From Bacillus sp. (in: firmicutes) (lineage in GTDB: Bacteria; Bacillota; Bacilli; Bacillales; Cytobacillaceae), in NCBI GenBank assembly GCA_011524525.1, contig WTKE01000033.1, positions 1 through 43,481 of the forward strand: a stretch of 43,481 bases of DNA. The letters are read 5' to 3'. Of this stretch, positions 1 to 7,605 are shown in pieces; position 1 is the stretch's first letter; the number at the start of each line of letters is the position of its first letter. The notes under the pieces are model-generated. The model was not told the origin of the DNA. It was given only the letters and a program-made list of their open reading frames with translations, and did not search any database. The position numbers and the translations under genes were made by a program.

Positions 1-312
1 ATATAAAAGAATAAATACTGTCTGAAACGTGAAAATCAAAATATAAAAAATTAATGCAAACAAGAATCCTTGACTAATCTTTAATTTAAAGAATAAAGAG
101 GCCAATAAAGCAACAACAACAAATAGTAAATAGACCTTAAATGAAAAGGTCATATACTGATCCGCGAAAAATGCTATCGCAGAATATAAAACGGATAATA
201 ATAGATAGGACTTTCCATTTGCTTTTATAGAAATTCCGAGTAGCACGAAAGTTAGTGCAACCGCGGCTAGTGTTTCTGGTAAGGATAGTAAAAAATAACT
301 GTACCATGCCAT
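1..312 (-). CDS. Partial multi-pass membrane protein, cut by the window edge
   Basis: The reverse strand is open from an ATG at 312 to the window edge, giving 104 codons without a stop. An AGGAGA ribosome binding site lies at 321-326, eight bases before the start. The peptide begins MAWYSYFLLSLPETLAAVAL and is almost entirely hydrophobic, with about four predicted membrane helices and short charged turns such as KANGK and FKLK. The C-terminal part is missing, so no family can be assigned. An N-terminal membrane sensor domain of a GHKL-type histidine kinase is one possibility, but only on general appearance. Transcription runs away from the M81 cluster, so the two probably share only the intergenic space. 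Confidence 0.7.
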   Translation of the reverse strand, partial: MAWYSYFLLSLPETLAAVALTFVLLGISIKANGKSYLLLSVLYSAIAFFADQYMTFSFKVYLLFVVVALLASLFFKLKISQGFLFALIFYILIFTFQTVFILLY

Positions 313-727
313 GAGTATTCTCTCCTAAAAATGATATTAAGTTTAAAAGTATAATAAATAATAGCATGGATTTGTTCGTATTAACAAACTAATTTCGACA
401 ATTTAAGACGTTTATTTGAAAGTTCTTATAGTAAAAAAATATTGTGTTGTTTTTTCACCACGATTCATGGAATTAGAGCAGTCACACAAATTGTTTATAA
501 ATCTGACAAACAAATAGATATACCTTGGCAAAGAATCTTACAAGTACTTTGTAAGCCGATATTTATAGTAATAGAATGTCTATAAATCTCGAGGACTAGT
601 ATTGCAATAACTTGTAGTTATAACTCACATAATTTATGCGTATTTGTTTTATGGCAAAAGGGTAAGTAAGATGGATCTATATTAAAAATTTGAAAAATTC
701 AAAAATATAATTTAGGAGGAATTGTAT
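313..727. other. Divergent intergenic region upstream of the M81 cluster
   Basis: This 415-base AT-rich stretch has no convincing gene. It holds a perfect 7-bp inverted repeat, CTTACAA and TTGTAAG, at 537-543 and 549-555. A 10-base palindrome AGTTATAACT lies at 616-625, directly before the repeated promoter element annotated separately at 620-672. The palindromes could be regulator sites for either divergent gene; this is inference. Confidence 0.6.
620..672 (+). promoter_or_regulatory. Putative LysR-controlled promoter of the M81 transcript
   Basis: Bases 620-651 match 5967-5998 at 27 of 32 positions. Within this element lies a -35-like TTGTTT (644-649), then a 17-base spacer and a -10-like TAAGAT (667-672). 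The element contains a T-N11-A core of the kind LysR-type regulators bind, overlapping the -35. The weak -35 fits an activated promoter. The second copy has the same layout upstream of the PTS gene. That both respond to the LysR protein encoded at 2261 is inference. Confidence 0.55.
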
Positions 728-2200
728 ATGAAAGTACTAATTGGATCATTTACTGCAGAATCAAATTCATGGAACCCGTTTTATGAGACACTTGATCAGT
801 TTGATATTGGGTACGATGATGTTGTTCTAAAATATATGTTTTGTGAAGATGTTTTTGAAGCAAATGGAATTGAAGCTATACCTACTATCTATGCAAATGG
901 TGGAGCAAATGGATACATAGAAAAAGATGCATTTATGTTTATAGCGAATAAGATCATCGATACGGTCAGAGAAAGAAAAGATGAACTTGATGGTATATTA
1001 CTCTTCCTTCACGGTGCGAGTCATGTAGTGGACTTAGAAGAAGATGCGGGTGAGCTGTATATTCTTGAAAGAATCCGTGAAATTGTTGGGTTTGATATGC
1101 CAATCGCGATTACAATGGATCCTCATGGAAATGTAACGGAACGCTATACTCAACTTGCAAATATTATTCGCTGCTATCGACAATCTCCACACTGGGATAG
1201 AGAAGAGTGTCATCATGATGTGGCCGAGTTATTTGTTAAACTACTAAAAAATCCAAGACCCCTAAAACCAGAATATGTTCGTGTTCCGATTTTAGTAGGT
1301 GGACAAAGAAGTGTGTCCGCCGATGAGCCGATGAGCTGGATTAATGAGCTTTTAGATAAAACCGAAAAACTTGATGGAATTATGAGTGCTTCCTATCATA
1401 TCGGATACAGTCATGCGGACAGTGCGCTATGTGGGGCTGGTGTAATTGTCGTTCCTGAAAGTGATGATTATCAGGAACTGGCAGCACAAAAAGCGAAAGA
1501 AATAGCCGATTTTGTGATGGAAAATAGAGATGTATTTCATTTCACAGGATACGCACTAGAACCAGACGAAGCGGTTGAGGAAGCTATTACAACCGACAAA
1601 TGGCCAGTATTTATGACAGATGCTGGTGATAATGCAACTGGTGGATCATTTGCCTATAATACTCTTCTATTAAAAATGTTCCTTGATCGAGAATTAAACA
1701 ATAAAAAGGTTTTATTTGCAACAATTAATGATCCGAAAGCATGTGAAAAGTTAATGATGCAGAAAATAGGTGATCATGTCAGCTTTTCACTAGGAACAGC
1801 TATTGATGATGAATCTCAGCCAGTGGATATTACTGGGGTGATCACTGCAATGGGAGATTTAAATACCTACTACGCCTATCCTCATAAAATTGGAGATACC
1901 GTAACAGTGAAAATTGATGGGACAGAAATCTTTGTTGTCGTAGCCAACCATCTCACAGCTTTTCGCGAAATTCAGCAGTTTGAAAAAGCTGGCTTAAACT
2001 ACAAAGATTATGACATTATCGTGGTAAAACAAGGTTATCTGTATACGGAGGAGCTCGAGTTAGCTGGAAGAGACATTATGGCATTAACCCCAGGAATCAC
2101 CTTCCAAAACGTTGAAAAGCTAGAATTTAAAAATCTCATTCGTCCGATGTATCCACATGATAAAGAATACTTCGATGCTTTATATAAAGTACAGGTCTAA
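728..2200 (+). CDS. M81 family (MlrC / microcystinase C-like) metallohydrolase
   Basis: The 490-residue protein has the full M81 layout. N-terminal residues 1-13 contain the TAESN motif (E11). Residues 131-135 read DPHGN, and RQSPHWD follows with H155 and D157; these are the likely metal ligands in this family. A second conserved block, DAGDNATGG, marks the C-terminal domain. MlrC itself hydrolyses linearised microcystin peptides, but most family members have unknown substrates, so peptide or amide hydrolysis here is a family-level guess. The ATG at 728 is chosen because AGGAGGA at 714-720 sits seven bases upstream; an in-frame TTG at 722 is too close. It heads a same-strand series with LysR, M24 and ceramidase-like genes. 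Confidence 0.85.
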   Translation: MKVLIGSFTAESNSWNPFYETLDQFDIGYDDVVLKYMFCEDVFEANGIEAIPTIYANGGANGYIEKDAFMFIANKIIDTVRERKDELDGILLFLHGASHVVDLEEDAGELYILERIREIVGFDMPIAITMDPHGNVTERYTQLANIIRCYRQSPHWDREECHHDVAELFVKLLKNPRPLKPEYVRVPILVGGQRSVSADEPMSWINELLDKTEKLDGIMSASYHIGYSHADSALCGAGVIVVPESDDYQELAAQKAKEIADFVMENRDVFHFTGYALEPDEAVEEAITTDKWPVFMTDAGDNATGGSFAYNTLLLKMFLDRELNNKKVLFATINDPKACEKLMMQKIGDHVSFSLGTAIDDESQPVDITGVITAMGDLNTYYAYPHKIGDTVTVKIDGTEIFVVVANHLTAFREIQQFEKAGLNYKDYDIIVVKQGYLYTEELELAGRDIMALTPGITFQNVEKLEFKNLIRPMYPHDKEYFDALYKVQV

Positions 2201-2234
2201 TTCAGTACACATATATTGAAAATTATGTACTGAA
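2201..2234 (+). repeat. Perfect 9-bp inverted repeat between M81 and LysR genes
   Basis: TTCAGTACA at 2201-2209 and TGTACTGAA at 2226-2234 are exact reverse complements separated by 16 bases. The repeat starts immediately after the M81 stop codon. The following bases ACTTTT give only a short T tract, so it may be a weak terminator or attenuator, or a binding site controlling the LysR gene. Confidence 0.6.
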
Positions 2235-2260
2235 ACTTTTGAGAAGGGAGTGAGAGCAGG

Positions 2261-3181
2261 ATGAGTGAGCAAAATATACAGTTATATCGTATCTTTAGTG
2301 AAGTGGCAAGACTAGGGAATATAACTCATGCTGCAAAAAATCTCTATATTAGCCAGCCAGCTGTTAGTAATGCCATCAATAATCTTGAGAGTAGTTTAGG
2401 CGTCACATTATTTATGCGAAAAAGTAGAGGCGTTCAGCTTACAGAAAAAGGAGAGCTATTTTATAAACATGTAAAATCAGCCTTTGATATTTTGGAGAAA
2501 GGCGAGTTTGAGATTAAACAGACAGAAAATCGAAAAATTGGTCGGATTAGTATAGGTTTAAGCACAACGATGTGTCATTTTGTGATGAGACCATTTCTGA
2601 AAAAGTTTATTGAAGAACATCCTTATATTGAGATTTCTCTGATTAATCAGTCCTCCTATCAAACATTTAATATGCTAGAAGAGTATGGACTTGATATTGG
2701 CATTACAACAGAGCCTATGAAGAAGAATATGTTTGAATACCATCCTTTCATGCAATACAAATACATCTTTGTGGCAACTCCCTCTTATATCAATAACTTA
2801 AAGCTTCGTGAGGCCAAAAATATATATGATTATATTGCTTTTGGCAATTTAATGTTACTCCATAAAACACATCCACTTAGACAAAGTGTTGATCAGTATT
2901 TTTTTCAAAATGGTTTTACTATCGGACATACCCTAGAAGTCTCTAATATGGATTTGCTCATTGATTTTTCTAAAATGGGATTGGGAATCGGTTATGTGAT
3001 TAAAAATTTTGTGGTAGACGAACTAGCGGAAGGTTCGTTAATCGAGTTGCCGCTGGATATCCCGCAAGTTAATCGAAGTTTCGGGCTTACTTATAACAAA
3101 ACAGCCCATTTATCCACAGCTATGTCAGTATTCATTGATTCATTTAAAGAAGTGCATCAAAGGATGCAAGAAGTCAGTTAA
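2261..3181 (+). CDS. LysR-type transcriptional regulator
   Basis: The protein has 306 residues, usual for the family. Residues 1-62 form the winged helix-turn-helix, including ITHAAKNLYISQPAVSNAI and the following LESSLGVTLFMR segment. A linker helix follows, and residues from about 90 onward form the periplasmic-binding-protein-like effector domain. The start is ATG 2261 with AAGGGAG at 2244-2250. It lies between the M81 and M24 genes on the same strand, so it is probably the local regulator whose co-inducer is the substrate or an intermediate of the cluster. The duplicated element at 620 and 5967 is the most likely operator. Confidence 0.92.
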   Translation: MSEQNIQLYRIFSEVARLGNITHAAKNLYISQPAVSNAINNLESSLGVTLFMRKSRGVQLTEKGELFYKHVKSAFDILEKGEFEIKQTENRKIGRISIGLSTTMCHFVMRPFLKKFIEEHPYIEISLINQSSYQTFNMLEEYGLDIGITTEPMKKNMFEYHPFMQYKYIFVATPSYINNLKLREAKNIYDYIAFGNLMLLHKTHPLRQSVDQYFFQNGFTIGHTLEVSNMDLLIDFSKMGLGIGYVIKNFVVDELAEGSLIELPLDIPQVNRSFGLTYNKTAHLSTAMSVFIDSFKEVHQRMQEVS

Positions 3182-3213
3182 CCGTTGAATAAAAATGAGG
3201 TAGGAGCATAAAT

Positions 3214-4620
3214 ATGACAACTTTAATAGAAACCATCACTTATAGCGTGGTACCAGCACCAATTACTGAGCCAGCCAAAGTACCTGTAGATTTAACCGAT
3301 AAAACAATGGAACTTCATAAAGAAAAAGTCCTCAAACGTATGAAAGAGGATAAGATGGATGTCCTGTTTGTTTACGCCGATCGGGAGCATGGGACAAATT
3401 TTGGCTATCTTGCTGGATTTGAACCGAGATTTGAAGAAGCCGTTCTCGTTTTACACAGTTGTGGGAAGGCCTATATGTTATTAGGAAATGAATCCGTAAG
3501 AATGGGACAGTATAGCAGGATTCCAGTTGAAGTGGTACATACACCATATTTTTCTCTTCCGAACCAACCGATGGGAAACACAAAAACACTTGCTGAGTTA
3601 ATTGAGTCTGCAGGAGTATCCGAAGGAATGAGTGCGGGAATTGCTGGATGGAAGTTGTTCACTAGTTCTTTAGAAGATAACGAACAAATCTTTGATGTTC
3701 CCTACTTTATTGTTCATGCAGTAAAAAAGGTAGTGGGTGAGACTGGACGAGTTTGGAATGCGACATCCCTGTTTATTCATCCTGGAAAAGGTGTTCGTGT
3801 CAATATGAATGCAAATGAGATTGCTCATTATGAATTTGGGTCATCTCTTGCTTCGTCTTGTGTTCTCAAAGTGCTAGATAAACTTGAGCCAGGACTAACA
3901 GAAATAGAGCTTGCAAGTGAATTGGCCGTTTATGGACAGCCGAACAATGTACAGACGATCTGTGCCACAGGGGAGCGATTTACAAACGCAGTCGTTGCTC
4001 CGAGGAATAAAAAGGTAAGCATCGGAGATAAATTTGCCTCAACTCTGGGATATCGAGGGGGACTTACTAGTCGTTCAGCTTATGTGGTTTCTAGCAAAGA
4101 CGAGCTACCAATAGAGGTAGAAGATTATTTAGATGTGGTTGCGAAGCCTTACTATGCAGCGAGTGTTACTTGGTATGAAAATATGCAAATTGGGATAACC
4201 GGACAGGAAATTTACGAATTAATAGAAACTGTACTACCAAAATCAACATATGGGTGGAAGCTAAATCCAGGACATTTAACAGCTGGAGAAGAATGGATGT
4301 CTTCCCCTATCTACCCAGGATCTGATATCGCTATTTCAAGTGGAATGTTATTTCAGATGGATATTATTCCAAGTGTTCCGGGTTACGGTGGAGCCAATGC
4401 CGAGGATGGGGTAGCTATTGCTGATGAGGAGCTTAGAAAAGAGCTAGCCATAGCCTATCCTGATGTATGGGAACGAATCCAAGCGAGACGAGATTATATG
4501 ATTCACACTCTTGGAATTCAATTGAAACCAGAAATATTGCCATTATCCAATATTAATGGATATATGCGCCCCTATCTGTTGAACAAGACTTATGCTTTTA
4601 AAGTAGAAAGAGATGAATAG
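3214..4620 (+). CDS. M24-fold (creatinase/aminopeptidase P-like) protein with lost metal ligands
   Basis: The 468-residue protein has an N-terminal creatinase-like domain (about 30-190) and a C-terminal pita-bread M24 domain (about 195-425). In metal-dependent M24 enzymes two Asp, one His and two Glu bind the metals. Here the DxG Asp position is T277 and the SDxTR Asp position appears to be L284. His is kept (H354 in NPGH), the first Glu is D383 and the last Glu is kept (E397). A classical dinuclear aminopeptidase is therefore unlikely. It may act like creatinase, a metal-free C-N hydrolase of this fold, or be non-catalytic. It sits 32 bases after the LysR gene and 26 bases before the ceramidase-like gene, suggesting one operon. 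Confidence 0.82.
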   Translation: MTTLIETITYSVVPAPITEPAKVPVDLTDKTMELHKEKVLKRMKEDKMDVLFVYADREHGTNFGYLAGFEPRFEEAVLVLHSCGKAYMLLGNESVRMGQYSRIPVEVVHTPYFSLPNQPMGNTKTLAELIESAGVSEGMSAGIAGWKLFTSSLEDNEQIFDVPYFIVHAVKKVVGETGRVWNATSLFIHPGKGVRVNMNANEIAHYEFGSSLASSCVLKVLDKLEPGLTEIELASELAVYGQPNNVQTICATGERFTNAVVAPRNKKVSIGDKFASTLGYRGGLTSRSAYVVSSKDELPIEVEDYLDVVAKPYYAASVTWYENMQIGITGQEIYELIETVLPKSTYGWKLNPGHLTAGEEWMSSPIYPGSDIAISSGMLFQMDIIPSVPGYGGANAEDGVAIADEELRKELAIAYPDVWERIQARRDYMIHTLGIQLKPEILPLSNINGYMRPYLLNKTYAFKVERDE

Positions 4621-4646
4621 AAAAAAGATTAATAGGAGGAGTTCTA

Positions 4647-5957
4647 ATGTTAAAAGTAAGCATGGCTAAAGCAATCATTAATCCGGAGTTTCCGTGCAAA
4701 ATGGAAGGTTATCATGAAAAAAGATTTAGTTTATTTCAAAAGGATGAACACGGTGAAGTGCTCGATCCAATGCGAACGGCGTACGGAGCTAGAGATAATC
4801 TTCTATTAGATACGATATACATTGAGGCTGAAAACGGAAAGGGACTGGTGATTCACATACCTGACATCATTATGATTGAACAATCCTTTGGAGATCGTGC
4901 AAAGGCTGCATTGTCAAAACATTTTGGAATGGACGAAAATCAGTTTATCATTAGCTGTTCACATACACACGCCAGTCCGTTAGTGTCAACAGGAATGAAT
5001 GAAGACCTAGAGCCAAACCAAGAATATCTAGAGCTATTGATAGAAAAGATGATCGAAAATACTGCCTATTGCCTTTCGCATAAAAAGGAGGCAGAAGTCA
5101 CCTGGGATAGCCATAAAATTGAGGGCTTTTACTGTAGTCGACAAGGTTTGGATGTGGAATATTTTGATAAGATTGAGTCGCTTTTCTTCACAAATGAAGA
5201 AGGGTTTGGGGTCGCAAAGCTATTAAATATGGCGTGCCATCCAACGGTACTAGATAATAAAAACTTGCTTGTCTCGAATGATTTTTTCGGAGTAATCCGG
5301 CGTTACTTGCAAGAAATTGATGGTGTTCCTGTGGCTATTGCCAATGGTGAAGGTGGAGATACTAGTACCCGTTTAACCAAGCGAGCAGGGGATTGGGAGG
5401 AGACCGTTCGCATCGGAGAGGGGATTGCCAAGCAAATTGTGAAGGAGAATAAGCCACAAAAACTCGAATTTTTAGATGTTAAGATTACTGAGGTTCCATT
5501 TACCATTGATTATGTTCCATCAGAAAATGAGTATCTTCTTCATAAAAAGGTAGAGTTAGAGGAAAAACTGCAGAACCTTGACCCGGCTAGTCAAGAGGCT
5601 ATTTTAATCTCGGCTTGTTTTCTCGTGGATGTAAATGAAAAATTAGGATTAGATCGTATCCAGTATGACCTGTCTAGCTTTATCTATGATTTTGGTTCCT
5701 TCCGTCTAGTGACGTTTCCAGGAGAAATTGATACACAGCTAGCTAAAAAGCTTCGAAATGCTGATGATAAGCCTACTTTTGTCATGGCCTATACAAATGG
5801 CTTTTATTATTACGCTGTCAATAAAGCGGAGTATGGCAGCAATCATGAATCCTTTAACTCGAGATTCCCTTATGGTGGCGCAGATGAATTTATTGAAAAA
5901 ATTATTGCCAGTTTCTCTAAACATATAGTTGAACCCGAAACAAGTCTTCTGAAATAA
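4647..5957 (+). CDS. Neutral/alkaline ceramidase N-terminal domain-like hydrolase
   Basis: The 436-residue protein resembles the N-terminal catalytic part of neutral/alkaline non-lysosomal ceramidases. Visible motifs are SCSHTHASP near residue 111, NMACHPTVL near 195, SNDFFG and NGEGGDTSTR, matching the zinc-binding His and nucleophile regions of that superfamily. True ceramidases are longer and secreted. This protein has no signal peptide and lacks the C-terminal immunoglobulin-like domain, so it is probably cytoplasmic and acts on a small amide or ester rather than ceramide. ATG 4647 follows AGGAGGA at 4634-4640. It is the last gene of the first transcript; the hairpin at 6038-6082 probably ends it. 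Confidence 0.75.
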   Translation: MLKVSMAKAIINPEFPCKMEGYHEKRFSLFQKDEHGEVLDPMRTAYGARDNLLLDTIYIEAENGKGLVIHIPDIIMIEQSFGDRAKAALSKHFGMDENQFIISCSHTHASPLVSTGMNEDLEPNQEYLELLIEKMIENTAYCLSHKKEAEVTWDSHKIEGFYCSRQGLDVEYFDKIESLFFTNEEGFGVAKLLNMACHPTVLDNKNLLVSNDFFGVIRRYLQEIDGVPVAIANGEGGDTSTRLTKRAGDWEETVRIGEGIAKQIVKENKPQKLEFLDVKITEVPFTIDYVPSENEYLLHKKVELEEKLQNLDPASQEAILISACFLVDVNEKLGLDRIQYDLSSFIYDFGSFRLVTFPGEIDTQLAKKLRNADDKPTFVMAYTNGFYYYAVNKAEYGSNHESFNSRFPYGGADEFIEKIIASFSKHIVEPETSLLK

Positions 5958-5966
5958 GCTGTGCTT

Positions 5967-6019
5967 ATATCTCACATTTTTTATACGTATTTGTTCTAAC
6001 TCTTTGTCAAGTTTACAAT
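5967..6019 (+). promoter_or_regulatory. Second copy of the putative LysR-controlled promoter, before the PTS operon
   Basis: Bases 5967-5998 match the element at 620-651 in 27 of 32 positions. The copy contains TTGTTC (5991-5996), a 17-base spacer and TACAAT (6014-6019), a better -10 than in the first copy. Conservation of both operator-like sequence and promoter geometry supports function. The predicted transcript would start near 6026 and meet the hairpin at 6038-6082 before reaching the PTS gene. Confidence 0.6.
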
Positions 6020-6037
6020 TTAAATAGTAAGAAAATT

Positions 6038-6082
6038 AAAAAAACAGGGATTGTTATTCAACGAATGCATCCTTGTTTTTTT
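6038..6082 (+). terminator. Hairpin terminator or attenuator before the PTS gene
   Basis: Positions 6038-6051 (seven A, then CAGGGAT) pair with 6069-6082 (ATCCTTG, then seven T) with one G-U pair. A second short stem, ATTC with GAAT, closes the loop. The A-rich left arm and T-rich right arm make it potentially bidirectional. It can end the ceramidase-gene transcript, and it also lies downstream of the 5991-6019 promoter. Confidence 0.75.
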
Positions 6083-6204
6083 ACAATCTAGTATTACAGC
6101 TTTAGCCTTTTCGCGTAAGAGTTCCTAGGAGTGGCCAAATCTAGCGCGAAAGAAATGAGCGATCTAAATGATTGTAACTATTATAAGAGTAGGGAGATGG
6201 AAGA

Positions 6205-7605
6205 ATGTCAAAAAATGATGCAAAGATGAAGTTGGCTGAAGCTGTTCTTGAAATGGTAGGTGGAGAAAAGAACGTAGCGATGGCGAGTCATTGTTATACT
6301 CGCTTACGACTAACAATCAATAATTCTTCTATCGTCGATGAAGAAAAAATTAAGGCCATTCCTGGCGTGTTAGGTGTTGTTGTTAGAGGAAATGAGTGTC
6401 AAATTGTTATAGGTAATGAAGTCTCCTCGGTTTACCATTCACTAATGACATTAGGTGAATTTAAGGAATCAACAGATCAAGTTCAGAAGACGGAAGAAGG
6501 TAAAAAGGTAAGCTTCTTTGTAAAATTATTAGATTTTATTGCCGGTACTTTTTCACCCATTATTCCCGTCTTGATTGCAGGTGGTCTAACAGGTGCAGTA
6601 TTAACGATTTTAACGAATTTCTTCGGTGTGAAAAGCGATTCAGGAACATACATTGTCTTTTCAGCTGTCAACCAAGCAGCCTTTTACTTCCTTCCAGTTT
6701 TTATTGGATATAGTGCAGCACGGAAATTAAATGTGAATGCTTATCTTGGTGCGTTTCTAGGAACCATCTTACTCTTCTCCACCATCAACGGAGCAGAAAG
6801 CCTATCCTTTTTGGGAATCAGTATTCACCAAACCACTTACAATACAACCGTATTTCCCGTCCTTCTAGCCGTTGCGTTTATGTCTATTGTTTATAAATTC
6901 TTTGATAAGAGAATACCGGCAGTGATTAAAACCGTATTTTTACCTCTACTTACAATGATCATTACCATCCCAGTTACTTTAATTGTGTTAGGTCCTATTG
7001 GCGACATTATTGGCACTTATTTTTCAAACGGAGTATATGGACTTTATAATATGTCTCCACCTTTAGCCGTACTTGTCATCGGTGCAGCTACTCCATTCCT
7101 GGTTTTCTTTGGAATGAACAATGCATTATACCCAGTCTTATTCGCTATTTTTGCGGCAAAGAACTTTGATCCATTAATTGTTGCGGGAATGTTATCAGCA
7201 AATATTGCAGTGGGTGCGGCATGTTTATCTGTTGGCTTAAAAGCGAGTACTCCTTCTCTAAGAAGTGTTGGTATCTCAACGGGCGTCACTGGATTGTTGG
7301 GAATTACGGAACCAGGGGTGTACGGAATTCTCTTCCCGATGAAGCGTCCTTTAGTGGCAGCTGTGATTGGAGGAGGAGTTGGAGGTCTGCTTTGTGGGTT
7401 CCTTAAAGTAGCAGGTTATGCGATCGTATCTCCAAGTTTAGCTTCCATTGTCACTTTTATTCCAGCAGATGGAACGATGACTAATTTCTATGGAGCTCTT
7501 GTTGTAGTTGCAGTATCATTCATCGTTTCATTTGGAGCAGCGTGGGTACTAGGAACGAAAGAAAATACAGTGAAGAAGGAAGGATTAAATGAGCTTGCTG
7601 TTTGA
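6205..7605 (+). CDS. PTS transporter EIIBC, beta-glucoside/sucrose/trehalose-type superfamily
   Basis: The 466-residue membrane protein takes up and phosphorylates a sugar or sugar-like compound. Residues 1-90 form an EIIB domain with the phospho-cysteine in CYTRLRL (C30). Residues from about 105 form the EIIC channel with roughly ten membrane helices and the family signature GITEP at 366-370. There is no fused EIIA; the stand-alone EIIA encoded at 9684 should supply the phosphate. ATG 6205 is preceded by AGGGAG at 6191-6196. The substrate cannot be read from sequence; the neighbouring hydrolases suggest an amide- or amino-containing glycoside. No BglG/LicT antiterminator gene is present nearby. 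Confidence 0.88.
   Translation: MSKNDAKMKLAEAVLEMVGGEKNVAMASHCYTRLRLTINNSSIVDEEKIKAIPGVLGVVVRGNECQIVIGNEVSSVYHSLMTLGEFKESTDQVQKTEEGKKVSFFVKLLDFIAGTFSPIIPVLIAGGLTGAVLTILTNFFGVKSDSGTYIVFSAVNQAAFYFLPVFIGYSAARKLNVNAYLGAFLGTILLFSTINGAESLSFLGISIHQTTYNTTVFPVLLAVAFMSIVYKFFDKRIPAVIKTVFLPLLTMIITIPVTLIVLGPIGDIIGTYFSNGVYGLYNMSPPLAVLVIGAATPFLVFFGMNNALYPVLFAIFAAKNFDPLIVAGMLSANIAVGAACLSVGLKASTPSLRSVGISTGVTGLLGITEPGVYGILFPMKRPLVAAVIGGGVGGLLCGFLKVAGYAIVSPSLASIVTFIPADGTMTNFYGALVVVAVSFIVSFGAAWVLGTKENTVKKEGLNELAV

Noticed and set aside
137-367. 76-residue minus-strand ORF at the left edge
   Set aside because: It overlaps in another frame the SD-led open frame 1-312, which encodes a membrane-protein-like sequence; the 76-residue frame has no SD and an unnatural composition.
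500-560. Sigma-54 promoter suggested by TTGGCA near 525
   Set aside because: The required GC dinucleotide at -12 with proper spacing is absent.
4647-5957. Secreted ceramidase acting as a virulence or lipid-degrading factor
   Set aside because: No signal peptide or C-terminal domain, and its location in a PTS cluster points to an intracellular small-molecule role.
6045-6075. RNA antiterminator target of the BglG/LicT type
   Set aside because: Only the first part (GGATTGTTA) resembles the known element; the other half does not match and no BglG-type regulator gene is present.
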